A stretch of 64,000 bases of DNA from Archivesica marissinica (GCA_014843695.1 CM026393.1:5170961-5234960); one strand, 5' to 3'. Numbered from the stretch's first letter, positions 13,830 through 24,727 are shown. The notes: generated from the sequence alone by a model not told the origin. Program-made: numbers and translations.

Positions 13830-14607
13830 GCCTCCATGTAGGTAGAGTATTTAATAAATCACTAATAAACTTATTAATATTTAATCATATTTTATTGCTT
13901 ATTTATTTACAATACAATTACAAATATAAACATGGTAAATATATAAGCAAACTGATACAAATATAAACATGGTAAATATATAAGCAAACTGATACAAATG
14001 CAATGCTATGTTTATACTTACACAGTGCACGAATACAATCTAGAAGCAAATGGTGTGGGCAACAAGTTTTACCAACATTAGCGAGTGCCCTCCCCAAGTA
14101 GGGACTTATTAAAGTCTGTATTGATGGCTTGCTAGGATGTATGTGTAAGTGAATTATTGTTTTAGTTCAGCATTTCAAGATATCTAAGCACATGGTGTGA
14201 CTTGTTCTAACCATTGCTTATAACCGTACAAGTCTTCTAGTTGTTAAGGCGTCAACCATCGTCATTCTAATATCACCGAATGGTGAGCCACCAGCAGATT
14301 TAAATAATGGTTGCCGATTGCTTATCAGACTGGCGCATGGCGACTTTATAATAAACAAAACACACCGTTACTCATCATTTTCTGTTCGTATCTATATATG
14401 ATGCATTACGTTTGTGTTCTGTCTGGTATTATTATAAAATATTATTGCAAGATTTCAAAAATAATAAAGCTTCAAACTGAATGTACTCAAGCATGGATTA
14501 CATTCGATCACAGTGTATCACAGCCCTACTTTAGATGTACCATAGCTCTCATGCATGTGCATACTTCAGCATGGATAGAGAGTGAAGTGTATTGGACCAG
14601 GTTTAAT
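13830..14607. other. No gene recognised
   Basis: Contains a two-copy direct repeat (ACAAATATAAACATGG then TATATAAGCAAACTGATAC) at about 13918-13997. Nothing else was supported. Confidence 0.5.
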
Positions 14608-14616
14608 CATAGTCAT

Positions 14617-14852
14617 GGAAGTCGTGATAGCGCCGTGGTGGCGCGTTCGCTCCGGGTGCGAAAGGTCCGGAGTTCGAGCCCCGCTGGAGCCGTTACGATT
14701 GTGCCCTTAGGCAAGGCATTTAAATTCCACATTGCCTCTTCTCTCTCCCTCGTGGCGATAAGTTCCGTCAGGAATGAGGTTACGAGAATGATTAATATAA
14801 GTTGTTAGAACTTGTTTCGCAATCGAGCTAAAATAAATTAGTATAAGCTAAC
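14617..14852 (+). mobile_element. SINE family B, full length, with TSD
   Basis: tRNA-like head: A box GTGATAGCGC.GTGG; stem-loop TTCGC-loop-GCGAA (the loop reads TTCAGGT, anticodon CAG, in consensus copies); B box GAGTTCGAGCCCC. The short variable loop makes it class I. The body has GTGCCCTTAGGCAAGGCAT, which resembles a SINE central domain widespread in metazoans (recalled, not checked), then CTCTCTCCCTCGTGGCGAT. The tail is CGAGAGTGATTAATATAAG-like, ending GCAATCGAGCTAAAATAAA. The duplication CATAGTCAT lies at 14608-14616 and 14853-14861. Confidence 0.92.
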
Positions 14853-14967
14853 CATAGTCATTCGTTCATAATATACAATACATATCTAGTGTATTCAAAA
14901 AAACGAAAATGGATTTAATCCAAAGTATAAACTTTACTGAGATTACCTCCATAGTGAAAAGTATTAG

Positions 14968-15200
14968 TTTATACACATTTATTTCAGCTCGATTGCATAA
15001 TAAGTTCTTTCAACTTATATTAATCACTTTCGAGACATCATTCCTGATGGAATCCATCGCCACGATGGATAGAGAAGAGGACATGTGGAACCTAAATGTC
15101 TTGCCTAAGGGCACAATCGTAACGGCTCCAGCGAGGCTCGAACTCCGGACATTTCGCACCCGGAGCGAACGTGCATCCACTGCGCTATCACGACTTCCAC
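14968..15200 (-). mobile_element. SINE family B, inverted relative to its neighbour
   Basis: Full-length minus-strand copy 116 bp downstream of the plus-strand copy at 14617. The head (CACTGCGCTATCACGACTTCC on the plus strand) is intact and the A and B boxes are present. Its central region has GATGGATAG in place of GAGGGAGAG. Confidence 0.9.
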
Positions 15201-15570
15201 AAATGTGAACAAACTATGTGAAAATATTGATTAGCTGAATAATGCATAGGGGAAAATAAATAAATCAATATATTTAAAACACACACACAGCAGAAAATAA
15301 TCAAAACCCATCCACAATCGTACATGTCAAAACAGCTCTTGTAACTGCGTTCATGCTCAAAATCTGAAACAATCTAATTATCGTGTTGTTTATGAACGTC
15401 CTTCTATGCCCCCAGAGACAATACAGAGAGAACACATAGCTGAACGTGTCGCTTTGAGGTTAATTTTGTTTCTGGGGATTTTACGATAAATTCTCTCCAA
15501 CATGTTTTATTTTCTTTTCCAGCCTCCCGTTAACATACGTTAAGTTCGACGTTTGATAATTTACTCTAAC
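15201..15570. other. No gene recognised
   Basis: AT-rich spacer with a short (CA)n run near 15281. It ends at the 27-bp array. Confidence 0.5.
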
Positions 15571-15872
15571 TGTCTGTTAAAACTATATGAGGTTGACTCT
15601 CTGTTAAAACGATCTGAGGTTGACTGTCATGTTAAAACTATCTGATGTTGATTGTCTGTTAAAACGATCTGAGGTTGACTGATCTGAGGTTGACTGTCTG
15701 TTAAAACGATCTGAGGTTGACTGTCTGTTAAAACTATCTGAGGTTGACTCTCTGTTAAAACGATCTGAGGTTGACTGTCTGTTAAAACGATCTGAGGTTG
15801 ACTGTCTGTTAAAACGATCTGAGGTTATCTGAGGTTGACTGTCTGTTAAAACGATCTGAGGTTGACGTTCTT
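15571..15872. repeat. 27-bp tandem repeat, about 11 copies
   Basis: Unit TGTTAAAACGATCTGAGGTT plus GACTGTC. Variants include CTATCTG for CGATCTG. Truncated units at about 15675 and 15825 (GATCTGAGGTTGACTGATCTG and TTATCTGAGG) indicate unequal exchange or slippage. Confidence 0.93.
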
Positions 15873-16420
15873 ATAAAACTGAACCAGACATTCTATTGAC
15901 CGGTATAGTTTTAGTTGTGACTTCTGAACAAGACATACTATAAATACGTCTAGTTTTACTATTTAATAACTGAACCAGAGAGTATACAAACCCGTCTAGT
16001 GCTGCTTACAATTTACTAATCAACAAGGTTTTACTTACGATAACTGGACCAGACATACCACACACCTGTCTAGTTTTATTTGTGACTTATGGACCATACC
16101 TACTACAAACACGTCTATTATTACTTTATAATGATCAACAGAACCAGTTTTATACAACCCCGCCTAATTTTACTTGTTAGAACCGACCCATGCATTCCAC
16201 AAACCCGTCTAATTTTAAATGTGATAACCGAACCAGATATTCTACCAACCCGTCTAGTTTTACATGTGATAACTGAACCAGATATACCACAAACACTGCT
16301 AGTTTTACTTGTGATACCAGAACCAGATATACCACAAACACTGCTAGTTTTACTTGTTATAACGGAACCAGTCATGCTACAAACACGTATAACTTTCCTT
16401 GCGATACCTGACATTAAAAA
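15873..16420. repeat. Degenerate ~45-bp tandem repeat, about 12 copies
   Basis: Imperfect units of 42-50 bp built on GAACCAGATAT.C.ACAAAC, CGTCTAGTTTTA and TTGTGATAACT. Open frames on both strands (16089-16439 and 16121-16432) follow the repeat, since 45 bp is divisible by 3, and are not supported as genes. Confidence 0.85.
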
Positions 16421-17229
16421 ATGCCTGTACAATCATTGATTTCTTCTTGGAACTTTCCATTAATCCCATGTGAATTTTTATATATACACGTATGATATAC
16501 GCGATCTCATGCTCGTAAGCTACAATATGCCGGAATAAGGCAAGGACTCAAAGCGAGCTCAATCATAGATATATTAATGTTGAGTAGCTATAGCGTGCAT
16601 GTATCTAAATAACATGAAATAGGCACTAGATATTAAAGGGGAAGGCCAATACAAGGTTGAAGTCAAACTCGATTATTGAACTAGATATTATTGGAGGGAT
16701 ATGACTACACCGCCGCCGCGAGGGATTTGACATCTTAGGAAGATGGACTGACGACAACGATTATGATTTACGTTTAGACGGTAGGTTTGCGCGACTGACT
16801 ACTAAGCGTTCTGTAAACTGAACAAAGTGCAACGATTGTTCAGGTAAGCAGGTAAGTGCAATGTGTCATTTCACTTGCTGATATGGTATGCTACTCAACC
16901 ATTCCAATTTAACATGGCGTCACTCAGAACGATTTAGAACTCAATCCGTCATTGACGACATTTACAACGTTATCTACACCCGACGTACTGCCGCCAATAA
17001 ATTATTGTAGCATAATTTCCAGTTCGAATGTTCGAAGTGAATGGACGAATTATGTGTTACTCGTGGAAATTGAAAGCTAACACTGTATGGCTAGCCAGTG
17101 TCACTCGTGATATCATATTATAAATAGTGCATTCCCAAGTGGACAATATGAAAAATACAACCCCGAGAACATGCATATTAACCGAGGCGTCAGTCCATCA
17201 GTAGAAAGATATGGTTGACAAATAAGATT
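16421..17229. other. No gene recognised
   Basis: Unique-looking sequence, with no ORF above 60 codons of interest and no repeat recognised. Confidence 0.5.
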
Positions 17230-17241
17230 CAGAATGTACAT

Positions 17242-17535
17242 TGTGTGTTTTACGTTTATTTATCGTCGCTACCGGTTGCCCATACATTATGAGTGACGCC
17301 TCCTGAATATATTAGTTATTTTAGATTTGGAGGATAGTGCATGATACAGACAGAGACCCATTCCAGAATCTCCTCTGGTTCTTTTACGTGCACGGCGTAG
17401 AACACCGACACGAGACCTCGGTTTAACGTCCCATCTGAAAGACTGTTAATTGTATTAGGGTCAGACGGGGGATCGAACCTGCGATCCCTGGATTACCAGT
17501 CCAGCGTGTTACCACTGGACTACATATCCGTCTGT
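17242..17535 (-). mobile_element. SINE family A, full length, 12-bp TSD
   Basis: A complete copy flanked by CAGAATGTACAT at 17230-17241 and 17536-17547. It differs from the 13527 copy by an insertion (CATTATG) in the CCCATATGAG segment near 17281. Confidence 0.93.
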
Positions 17536-17648
17536 CAGAATGTACATACCCCAAATTGGCTGTGACTAAATGCTGGTCGGTTCGATTTCATTTCGTTTTG
17601 TTTGATTGCCATTGTCGCAAATAAAGCGTCTTTGCAAAAAGCAGAGAA

Positions 17649-18298
17649 GCTGATCAGACAGAACAGAAGGTATCATCTGATCTGATCGCTCGTTTGACAG
17701 TGGAGCTGAGGCACCAGTCGGAATAGTAAACAACATAGATCCTGATTAGACAGAACAGAATGTGTCATCTGATCAGGCTATATACTGATTGCTCATCTGA
17801 CAGTGGAGCTGAAGCATCTGTCGGAATAGCAAACAACATAGATCCTGATTAGACAGAACAGAATGTGTCATCTGATCAGGCTATATACTGATTGCTCGTC
17901 TGACAGTGGAGCTGAAGCACCTGTCGGAATAGCAAACAACATAGATCCTGATCAGACAGAACAGAAGGTGTCATCTGATCAGGCTATATGCTGAATGCTC
18001 GTAAGACAGTGGAGCTGAAGCACCTGTCGGAATAGCAAACAACATAGATCCTGATCAGACAGAACAGAATGTGTCATCTGATCAGGCTATATACTGATTG
18101 CTCGTCTGACAGTGGAGCTTACGCTCGCCCATATGGTTCGCCGGAGGCGAGGGTAAATAAGCTCAATCATCATCATCATCATCATCATCATCACAGTGGA
18201 GCTGAAGCACCTGTCTGAATAGCAAAAAACATAGATCCTGATCAGACGCGGTGCTACTCCGCGGCTGATCTGGATCTATGTTGTTTGCACGTTGTTTT
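17649..18298. repeat. 103-bp tandem repeat, about 6 copies, with inverted end
   Basis: The unit contains GATCCTGATCAGACAGAACA, TCATCTGATCAGGCTATA, CTGACAGTGGAGCTGAAGCA and GAATAGCAAACAACATA. The period was measured at 17738 and 17841. The last unit ends in a fold-back: AACATAGATCC (about 18228-18238) is mirrored by GGATCTATGTT (18271-18281) with GCGG.GCT..TCCGCGGC between. The array is split by a small retroinsertion. Confidence 0.9.
18120..18192 (+). mobile_element. 73-bp 5'-truncated non-LTR retrotransposon/SINE stub with (ATC)n tail
   Basis: An insert inside a 103-bp monomer, flanked by the perfect 11-bp duplication ACAGTGGAGCT (18109-18119 and 18193-18203). It consists of a GC-rich hairpin (CTCGCC paired with GGCGAG around CATATGGTTC), then GGTAAATAAGCTCA, then an (ATC)n tail of about 9 units. 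A 3' hairpin plus microsatellite tail and a TSD are hallmarks of target-primed reverse transcription. The parent LINE is not in the window. Confidence 0.85.
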
Positions 18299-19370
18299 GA
18301 ATCGATTCGGCGCTGAAAGAGTGAGTGATCGAACTATATTATATAGAAAGCTATTATTATCACTGTGTCTAGATATTCAGTGAAATATAATTCGATCATG
18401 CACTGCAACAAACATATATCCTCTCTTTGAAGAACCAATCTGCATACATACACATAATATTAGCGACTGTTGTTGTATACACCATTCCAGGACGAATACA
18501 TGTATATATACACTCGTCAGCAGAAAACAAATGATCATCGAGTTAACGCTGGTTACCGTTCTATAATTACATGTCATTCATGACGATATATACACTTTAA
18601 AGGAACATATTAGCTGGTTCCCCTCGCTACTTCCGAACCTAAAAGAAGAAACGTTAATGGCTAATTTAATAATCTAGGAAGAAAATAGTCGAATTGCGAT
18701 AATTAAATTCGAGGAAAGCTAGATGTAGCTGGCTTCTAAGCTTAAGCTAGATGTATTGAGAATAACTGTCGGCTTTGTAGTAATGCCAGCATAATTTAGT
18801 AGTCATACGGGTTCATGCCAGATGTAATAGCTCCATATTATATAGTCGCATAGCCTAATAAAGAGATACTAATTGTTGAATGAATGAGAAACATTAGTGA
18901 GTCACTGCCCCTGAATACTCCTAATAGTATATTGGTCCGATTAATTGGTTTACTCTGTTTTTATCGTTATTTCTCAGCCGTATTTTCGTCTTATAATTAT
19001 GATGAAATTATTAAATCTCAACAGATATCCTTTAGCATGTCCAATGGATAACTTACTGTAAAAATTGGTTCAATTAAATAATAAACAAATAAATAAAATT
19101 ACAGTTATCCTAACGCAACATATGTTTAGACGACAACAGTAAAAACAAAGGATTCCAACTAAAATGACCAATATACATTTAGGGATAAATCCGACTTTAT
19201 CCATCAAGGGGGGTAATAGAAAAACCAGTAATATCTCTCATTATATTTCACCGAATATCTAGCAACTGTGATATTTGTTCTATGTTCACGAGTGAAAAAT
19301 CAAATACTATTGATAGAAATTTAGCAAATACATATAGTTCGCAAATGTACACTGAACCGAATTTCTAAAC
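18299..19370. other. No gene recognised
   Basis: AT-rich intergenic sequence before the Tc1-like element. No supportable ORF or repeat. Confidence 0.5.
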
Positions 19371-20480
19371 GTCCACCTGATGTTTTATAACAGTTGAAGA
19401 CAATCAACAAGTAAAGACCATAAATATTCATATACATGTACACATTTAATTCATTTTATTCCAAATATTTATAGAACATTTTATTGGAAACAAAGATGCT
19501 ATCCAAGCGTAGCAAAACGGGTTAACATGGTCACCCTTAAAACAAAATATCACAAACTGCATCTGACGTTTTCAATACTTCATATGCCCACCATTCGCAG
19601 CAATGACAGCACGACACCTCGCCCTCATAGAAATAATGTATCGATGAAGATACTGCTGGGGGGATAGTTGCCCACATATGTATCACGTCACGAATTCAGC
19701 GATATTAAGCTGCTGCGGCAGGGCCCTGAACTTTCTCTTTAGCAAGTCCCAAAATGTTCTATGGGATTAAGGTCGGGGTTTTTTGCCGGCCATTTAAGTA
19801 CTCGCACATGGTTAGCTGCCATCATATCCTGGGTACCCCTAGCAACGTGGCAGGGTGCATTATCCTGAGCCAATACCATGCCGCGATTTGCATGAATATG
19901 CGGAACAAGTACTGGCTGGATGATTTCATCCTGGTACCGCCTAGCGTTTAGGTTGCCTTGCACAGGGACAGCGGGGGTCTTGGTATGCATTGAAACACCG
20001 GCCACACCATGATGGAGCCACCTCCGAAGTGATCAGCCTCTACTAAACAACAGTCACTGTCTCGCTCACCCCGCCGACGGTATATGCGGACGCGTCCGTC
20101 GGCCCCACGAAGAGTTATGCGCGTTTCATCCACACATAAAACGCTGAACATACCTGTCTGATAGAAGTGCCTGTATCAAGCATACCGACAGCTCGCCCGC
20201 GTTCCTCAATGGTCATTCTCGCCATAATATTCTGTTTTGTCGGTTATGGGTCGCACATAGAATAAATTGCAATCAAATTGAGCACTCACCATGCCGTGCA
20301 CGTGGTCCTCGTGCCAACACTTAGGATTCCAACCTTCCGTTCCGCTTGGTCAGCCATGACAATAAATTGGTGTTTACTTAGTGTACATTGATAGAGTATG
20401 GTGGATAACAATAGACTATCAATATTTGGACTAATACACAGACCCGTTACCCTAAACTCACAATTTATTAGGTGGACATG
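19371..20480 (-). mobile_element. Decayed Tc1-like DNA transposon (about 1.1 kb)
   Basis: The transposase relic (19572-20225) is bracketed by a short inverted match: GTCCACCTGAT at 19371-19381 and its complement ATTAGGTGGAC at 20467-20477. This may be what is left of the terminal inverted repeats, but it is only about 11 bp and the exact ends and TA target sites are not certain. Complete Tc1-like elements are typically about 1.3-1.7 kb, so this copy is internally deleted. Confidence 0.6.
19572..20225 (-). pseudogene. Tc1-like DD34E transposase pseudogene
   Basis: Relic of a cut-and-paste transposase. It starts at the ATG complementary to 20223-20225 with an N-terminal HTH beginning (MARMTIEERGRAVGML). 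It then jumps straight to the catalytic core after about 28 residues, so the rest of the DNA-binding region and the linker are deleted. The three catalytic acidic residues are visible: VDETRI (20110 region), QDNAPCH and NPIEH. The spacing between the second D and the E is 34 residues. Frameshifts occur near 20002 (one base missing after GGGSIMVW) and near 19750 (just after NPIEHF). The usual C-terminal end (MRARCRAVIAANGG) is recovered in another frame, with a stop at 19572-19574. At about 215 codons it is well short of the roughly 340 residues of intact relatives, and it is non-functional. Confidence 0.9.
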
Positions 20481-20540
20481 CAGGACATTAACAATTTTAA
20501 TCAGTAGGATCTTGTTTTATAAGTGTGTGTTTTAAGAAAG

Positions 20541-20646
20541 AAATAAGCCTCACACGGATCCAATATGTACAGTATTGGTACTGTCTTCGGCGCTACGCAC
20601 CTCACACGGTACATTATTTTACATATTGGATCGCTTTCGGCTTATA
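20541..20646. repeat. Hairpin repeat with a dispersed relative
   Basis: The perfect 13-bp arms GATCCAATATGTA (20557-20569) and TACATATTGGATC (20620-20632) extend outward as AAGCC/GGCTT. The right half (20585-20660, TTCGGCGCTACG...TTTCGGCTTA) recurs inverted at 30712-30775. Confidence 0.65.
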
Positions 20647-20660
20647 TCCTATACGTATAA

Positions 20661-21311
20661 TGTTCAAATCCTTGTCGAGATTTTTATATCTCCAATTACA
20701 GACTCGGCAATTCGTATTTTGTTCAGATTCATAATTCTTAAAACTCGGGTCACGCATTTGATATGTGAACTATTTCTTATTATTAATTAGCTGGAGACTT
20801 CAAGGTAGCTTATTGTTCCCTTTCTCCCTCAAGCATGAGCATGTGCATTGAAACTTTAATTGACTAACGAGGTGGGGGCCGATATATTATATGGCTGCAC
20901 GCGAGGTAATATATTCCATACTCATCATTTAATTAACCGTGTTTAACCTCACAGACGTAGCAACACAGATCAGAAATAAATGCAATACTTTATTATTCCC
21001 TATAGTAGTCATAACGGGCGGATAATTGGCTAATTTCTCACAAGTAATGCTTTCTGAAAAGCGGATCATTCGCTGACTTGGCTTATTGTTACACCGGAAA
21101 GCAATAGCGGAAGTTGTGTTGTGCGGTGTAGTATGATACTGCTGCATTATGAATCTGGTGAATAGGAAAGCAATGTGTGGATATTGCAGCGACAAAGATA
21201 TCGCAATAAGCCCATGTACGAATAGCATCACCAACACGCACGTATACGAGGGACCTTTGTGACACATATTATTAAATCATCCCGGATTGAATGAATTGCA
21301 AGTGCTCAGCA
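20661..21311. other. No gene recognised
   Basis: The open frame at 20929-21267 (minus) has no recognisable domain. No array or known repeat was seen here. Confidence 0.5.
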
Positions 21312-21538
21312 GTGGACGTCGTGATAGCGCGGTGGTAGCGCATTCGCTTCAATTGCGAAATGACTGGAGCCGTTACGAGTGTGCCCTTAAGCAAGGAAAT
21401 TAAATTCCACGTTGCCTCTGCTCTCTCCCTCGTGGCGATGGATACCATCAGGACTGAAGTATCGAGGGTGTTTAGTATACACTTTAAGTTGTAAGAACTT
21501 GTTCGCAATCGAGCTAAATTAAATTGGCATAAACTAAA
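21312..21538 (+). mobile_element. SINE family B with deleted B box
   Basis: Head A box GTGATAGCGCGGTGG is present. The segment that should read AGGTCCGGAGTTCGAGCCCCG is reduced to ATGACTGG, removing the B box of the internal pol III promoter. The rest, including the 3' tail, is intact but diverged. It is probably transcriptionally dead. Confidence 0.85.
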
Positions 21539-21595
21539 CATGAAATGCAACCGTCTTTATAACTATTTCCCTGGAAAGGAATTAAGAATAAACAT

Positions 21596-21675
21596 TATTT
21601 ATTTTACAATGATTGTGAAAGGAATTAATATAAGTTGTTAAGGCTTGTGTTCCAATATAATTGAATAAATACAGT
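21596..21675 (+). mobile_element. Short derivative of repeat family D
   Basis: The left arm TTATTTTACAATGATTG is fused directly to the right arm AATTAATATAAGTTGTTAAG. This is an internal deletion of the longer form seen at 30862-31127. Confidence 0.55.
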
Positions 21676-21710
21676 TTCAACTACCTATGTGTCATGAAAC
21701 CGATCTCCTA

Positions 21711-21777
21711 AATGTGTGTGTGTGCGTGCGCGTGCGCGTGCGCGTGCGCGTGTGTGCGCGTGCGCGTGTGCGCGCGG
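21711..21777. repeat. Alternating (GT/GC)n purine-pyrimidine tract
   Basis: About 66 bp of strictly alternating TG and CG dinucleotides, a classical Z-DNA-prone sequence. It abuts the 5'-truncated end of a SINE at 21776. Confidence 0.9.
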
Positions 21778-22029
21778 TAATCCAGGGATCGTAGGTTCGA
21801 TACACCGTCAGACCATAATAAAATTAACAGTCTTTCAGATGGAACTTTAAACCGAGGTATCGTTTCGGTGCTTTACACTGTTCACGTAAAAGAACCAGAT
21901 GAGACTCTGAAATGGGTCTCTGTCTGTATCATTGCACTATCCTCCAACAATCTAAAATGACTAATCTCTTCAGGAGGCGTCGCTCATATGGGCAACCGGT
22001 AGCGAAAATAAATAAACGTAAAACACGCA
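21776..22029 (+). mobile_element. SINE family A, 5'-truncated in the tRNA head
   Basis: Starts at the anticodon arm (GGTAATCCAGGGATCG). The A box is missing and the B box GGTTCGATACACC is mutated. The body and tail are complete. Confidence 0.88.
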
Positions 22030-22262
22030 CATACTCTATGGGGACCAGTGATATATAATACATGATCACAATGGTATGCGTTGTTCATTTTCCTTTCATT
22101 AAAATAATACAAAATATGATCTCGATAGACAAGTTGTATTCAGAATTTACCCTGAAGCAGACGACAATATTCTGAATATCACATAATGCATCGGACTAAC
22201 TGTTACTCATGGTAACCAACGACGACAGGTCGTTTATCTATATTTATTTATATTCATATGTG

Positions 22263-22493
22263 GTTTATACAAATTTATTTTAGCTCGAGTGCGAAACAAG
22301 TTCTTAAAACCTATATTAATCACTCTCGAGACCTCATTCCTGATGGAATCCATCGCCACAAGGGAGAGAGAAGCGGTAACGTGGAATTTAAATGCCTTGA
22401 CTAAGGGCACAATCGTAAGGGTTCAAGCGGGGCTCGAACTCCGGACCTTTCACATCTGAGGCGAACGCGCATCCACTGCGCTATCACGACTTC
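22263..22493 (-). mobile_element. SINE family B, full length
   Basis: Complete minus-strand copy ending GCTATCACGACTTC at the head. The B box is intact as GGGGCTCGAACTCC on the plus strand. No convincing TSD. Confidence 0.9.
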
Positions 22494-22546
22494 AGCTGCG
22501 CCCTGTTTGAAAATGGAACATAGAAACACATTACATAAATAGTTTG

Positions 22547-22795
22547 AGGATATAAACGCACATCTACATTATATACTAGAGGACATAGAAAACTCACACC
22601 TACATACATTATATACTAGAGGACATAGCAAACGCACACCTACATTATATACTAGAGGACATAGAAAACGCACACCTACATTATATACCAGAGGACATAG
22701 AAAACTCACACCTACATACATTATATACTAGAGGACATAGCAAACGCACACCTACATTATATACTAGAGGACATAGAAAACGCACATCTACAGTA
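22547..22795. repeat. 36/40-bp tandem repeat, about 7 copies, with a distant inverted copy
   Basis: Units of CACACCTACATTATATAC plus TAGAGGACATAG and AAAACG, alternating with a longer CTACATACATT form. That gives a higher-order alternation repeated twice. One inverted unit (CTATGTCCTCTAGTATATAG) lies at about 22961-22980, so 22547-22980 may be the body of a foldback element. Confidence 0.85.
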
Positions 22796-23278
22796 TATGA
22801 GTATTATTACACGAAAACGAAATACGAAGGATTCCATCAAAAATATATCAACTCTTTATTACAAAACACAAACTGAACAACTAAGCATATTCCAAAATGT
22901 TTAGAACTATGTATTTATATAGTTACTGTTTTTCATGTACAGCATCAGTGTGCTTTTTCTATGTCCTCTAGTATATAGTATATAGACTATAATATATTAT
23001 AATTGTGACCTGTTTGAAGCAACTTAAAATGACATAAATTGACTGACTCATGAGGCATTTCTAATATTATATGGTAAAGCTCCCCAGATAGTGCCAGCGT
23101 AGATAAATGACTTTTTGAATAATTCACATCTAGGTAGTGGCTGATATAGAAGATGAACTTAAAGAACCTGTTGTGGATATCTCAACTGAAGTCTTTCTCC
23201 GTCAAATATAGCTGGGTAATCGCCATATCTGACCTAAATAGTTAGTACTACTTTAAGCCCCAAATACAAATACAAGTT
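22796..23278. other. No gene recognised
   Basis: Apart from the inverted repeat unit at 22961-22980, nothing was supported. Confidence 0.5.
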
Positions 23279-23545
23279 GTCCGCCCTCGTGGTCGAGTGG
23301 TTAAGGTCGCTGACTTGCATGCCACTGTAACCTATCATCACTGAAGGTCACGGGTTCGAGCACCGCTCAGACCGTGTCTCATTTATATGAAAACGTTGGC
23401 AGTTTCTTACGGAGGTTGGTGCACCCAAGTACTGGTTAACCGCTGGAGCCTGCCCAGGAAAGGTGTTGTTAGGTAAACTGCCCGCCGGCGATATAGCCCA
23501 AAATGGTGCTGATGCAGGCGTAAACCCCGAAATATAATATAACAT
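23279..23545 (+). mobile_element. SINE family C, full length
   Basis: Best plus-strand copy of the family. The A box region is GTGGTCGAGTGGTTAAGG, followed by a long variable arm as in class II (Ser/Leu-like) tRNAs, and then B box GGGTTCGAGCACC. The core is TTGGCAGTTTCTTACGGAGG. The tail is GATATAGCCCAAAATGGTG through GGCGTAAACCCCGAA. Confidence 0.9.
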
Positions 23546-24214
23546 AAGCTAATATATACTATACTATATATAGACACCAAAAGGAAAATGTGCACTTGCC
23601 TTACATGTAAAATGCATATCCTTTTTAGAAAAAACATATAGGCAAAGTTGGTATTAAAATGTGCAAAAATGTAATGGCTACACGATGTTTTACTTTTAAT
23701 TGAACTTTGATAATTATCAGAACATTGTTTTACGTGTGAATATAAGTATATAATTTTCCCTCTAACCAAGTGCATACTTTCGTTTTCGTGTGAGTATATG
23801 TGAATGAATGGTGAACATGCTTTTGTTGAGACAGACGATCTGCCAGTAACTCAATTGGTCCATTATACCAATCAACGGTGTTACTGGTAACTGAAATAAA
23901 TGCTGACAGGAAAGAGATGGTAACTTGTAATTCATGTTTATTGCCCACATGTTGTCTTCCTTAGAGTCGTATTCTTGTTAAAACGACGACAACGCCATCG
24001 AAAGTGTATACAAATGTGACTGTAGTAATGTCGCTAAAACTATAACAAATATTGCATAAGTTCGTTTGTTCGACATTGTTATTTAGCTATCTTCTTCGTG
24101 TATACGCCCATATAAATGTAAACCTATTAAATGGAAGAATAGCAAATGCTGGCGTACAGTACAACATCAATGATAGATTAATTATATAATATCGCATGTG
24201 TAAATGAGTCACTA
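23546..24214. other. No gene recognised
   Basis: Minus-strand frames at 23407-23950 overlap the SINE or lack domains. No supportable gene. Confidence 0.5.
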
Positions 24215-24727
24215 TACATAGTTCCCACAGCAGTCAAAAACACTGATAAGGCCTTATCTTGGCAGCCATTTTGACTGGCAAGTTTTATTAATGGCAATTT
24301 CATGATTTTACTAGTAATTCTTTAATTGCAATAACTTTATTAATTTTGGTTTCTTAATATAAAATTTAAAGGTATTGAAATGTACTTTTTAAATATTAAT
24401 TTATTTTTTGACAATGATGTATGGATTATAAATTATAAGAACTTAACTTGCACCTATTTTTGAAAGTCTATTTTCACAGTTGAAATATTAATATACAGGT
24501 AAATTATTATGTATTCGTCATTGATACGAAATTTGTGAAATGATACAAAAAATATGTCCATTGAGAGCTTTCCAACAATGTATGAACCATGGTGATGGGA
24601 TGAAAAATAAATATTTTATGACGAAAACAAAAGTACGCTACTATATATTATATATAATATCTGATCAACTTTGCCATTCAAAATGGCAGCCACATTAGGA
24701 ATGATGACGTCACACGGGAACTATGTA
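24215..24727. mobile_element. MITE-like element with terminal inverted repeats (513 bp)
   Basis: The ends are TACATAGTTCCC and its exact complement GGGAACTATGTA. Sub-terminal inverted matches are GGCAGCCATTTTGA.TGGCAA (about 24261) and TTGCCATTCAAAATGGCAGCC (about 24671). The interior is strongly AT-rich with no ORF. Family unknown; a TA target is possible. Confidence 0.75.

Noticed and set aside
14311..14808. 165-residue frame ending in SRDSAVVARSLRVRKVRSSSPAG
   Set aside because: The C-terminal half is SINE family B sequence; the same peptide recurs at 24828-25130 and 63179-63391 wherever the SINE occurs.
16089..16439. 116-residue repeated frame LVLLVITEPDIPQT
   Set aside because: It follows the degenerate 45-bp minisatellite, and the opposite strand is open too.
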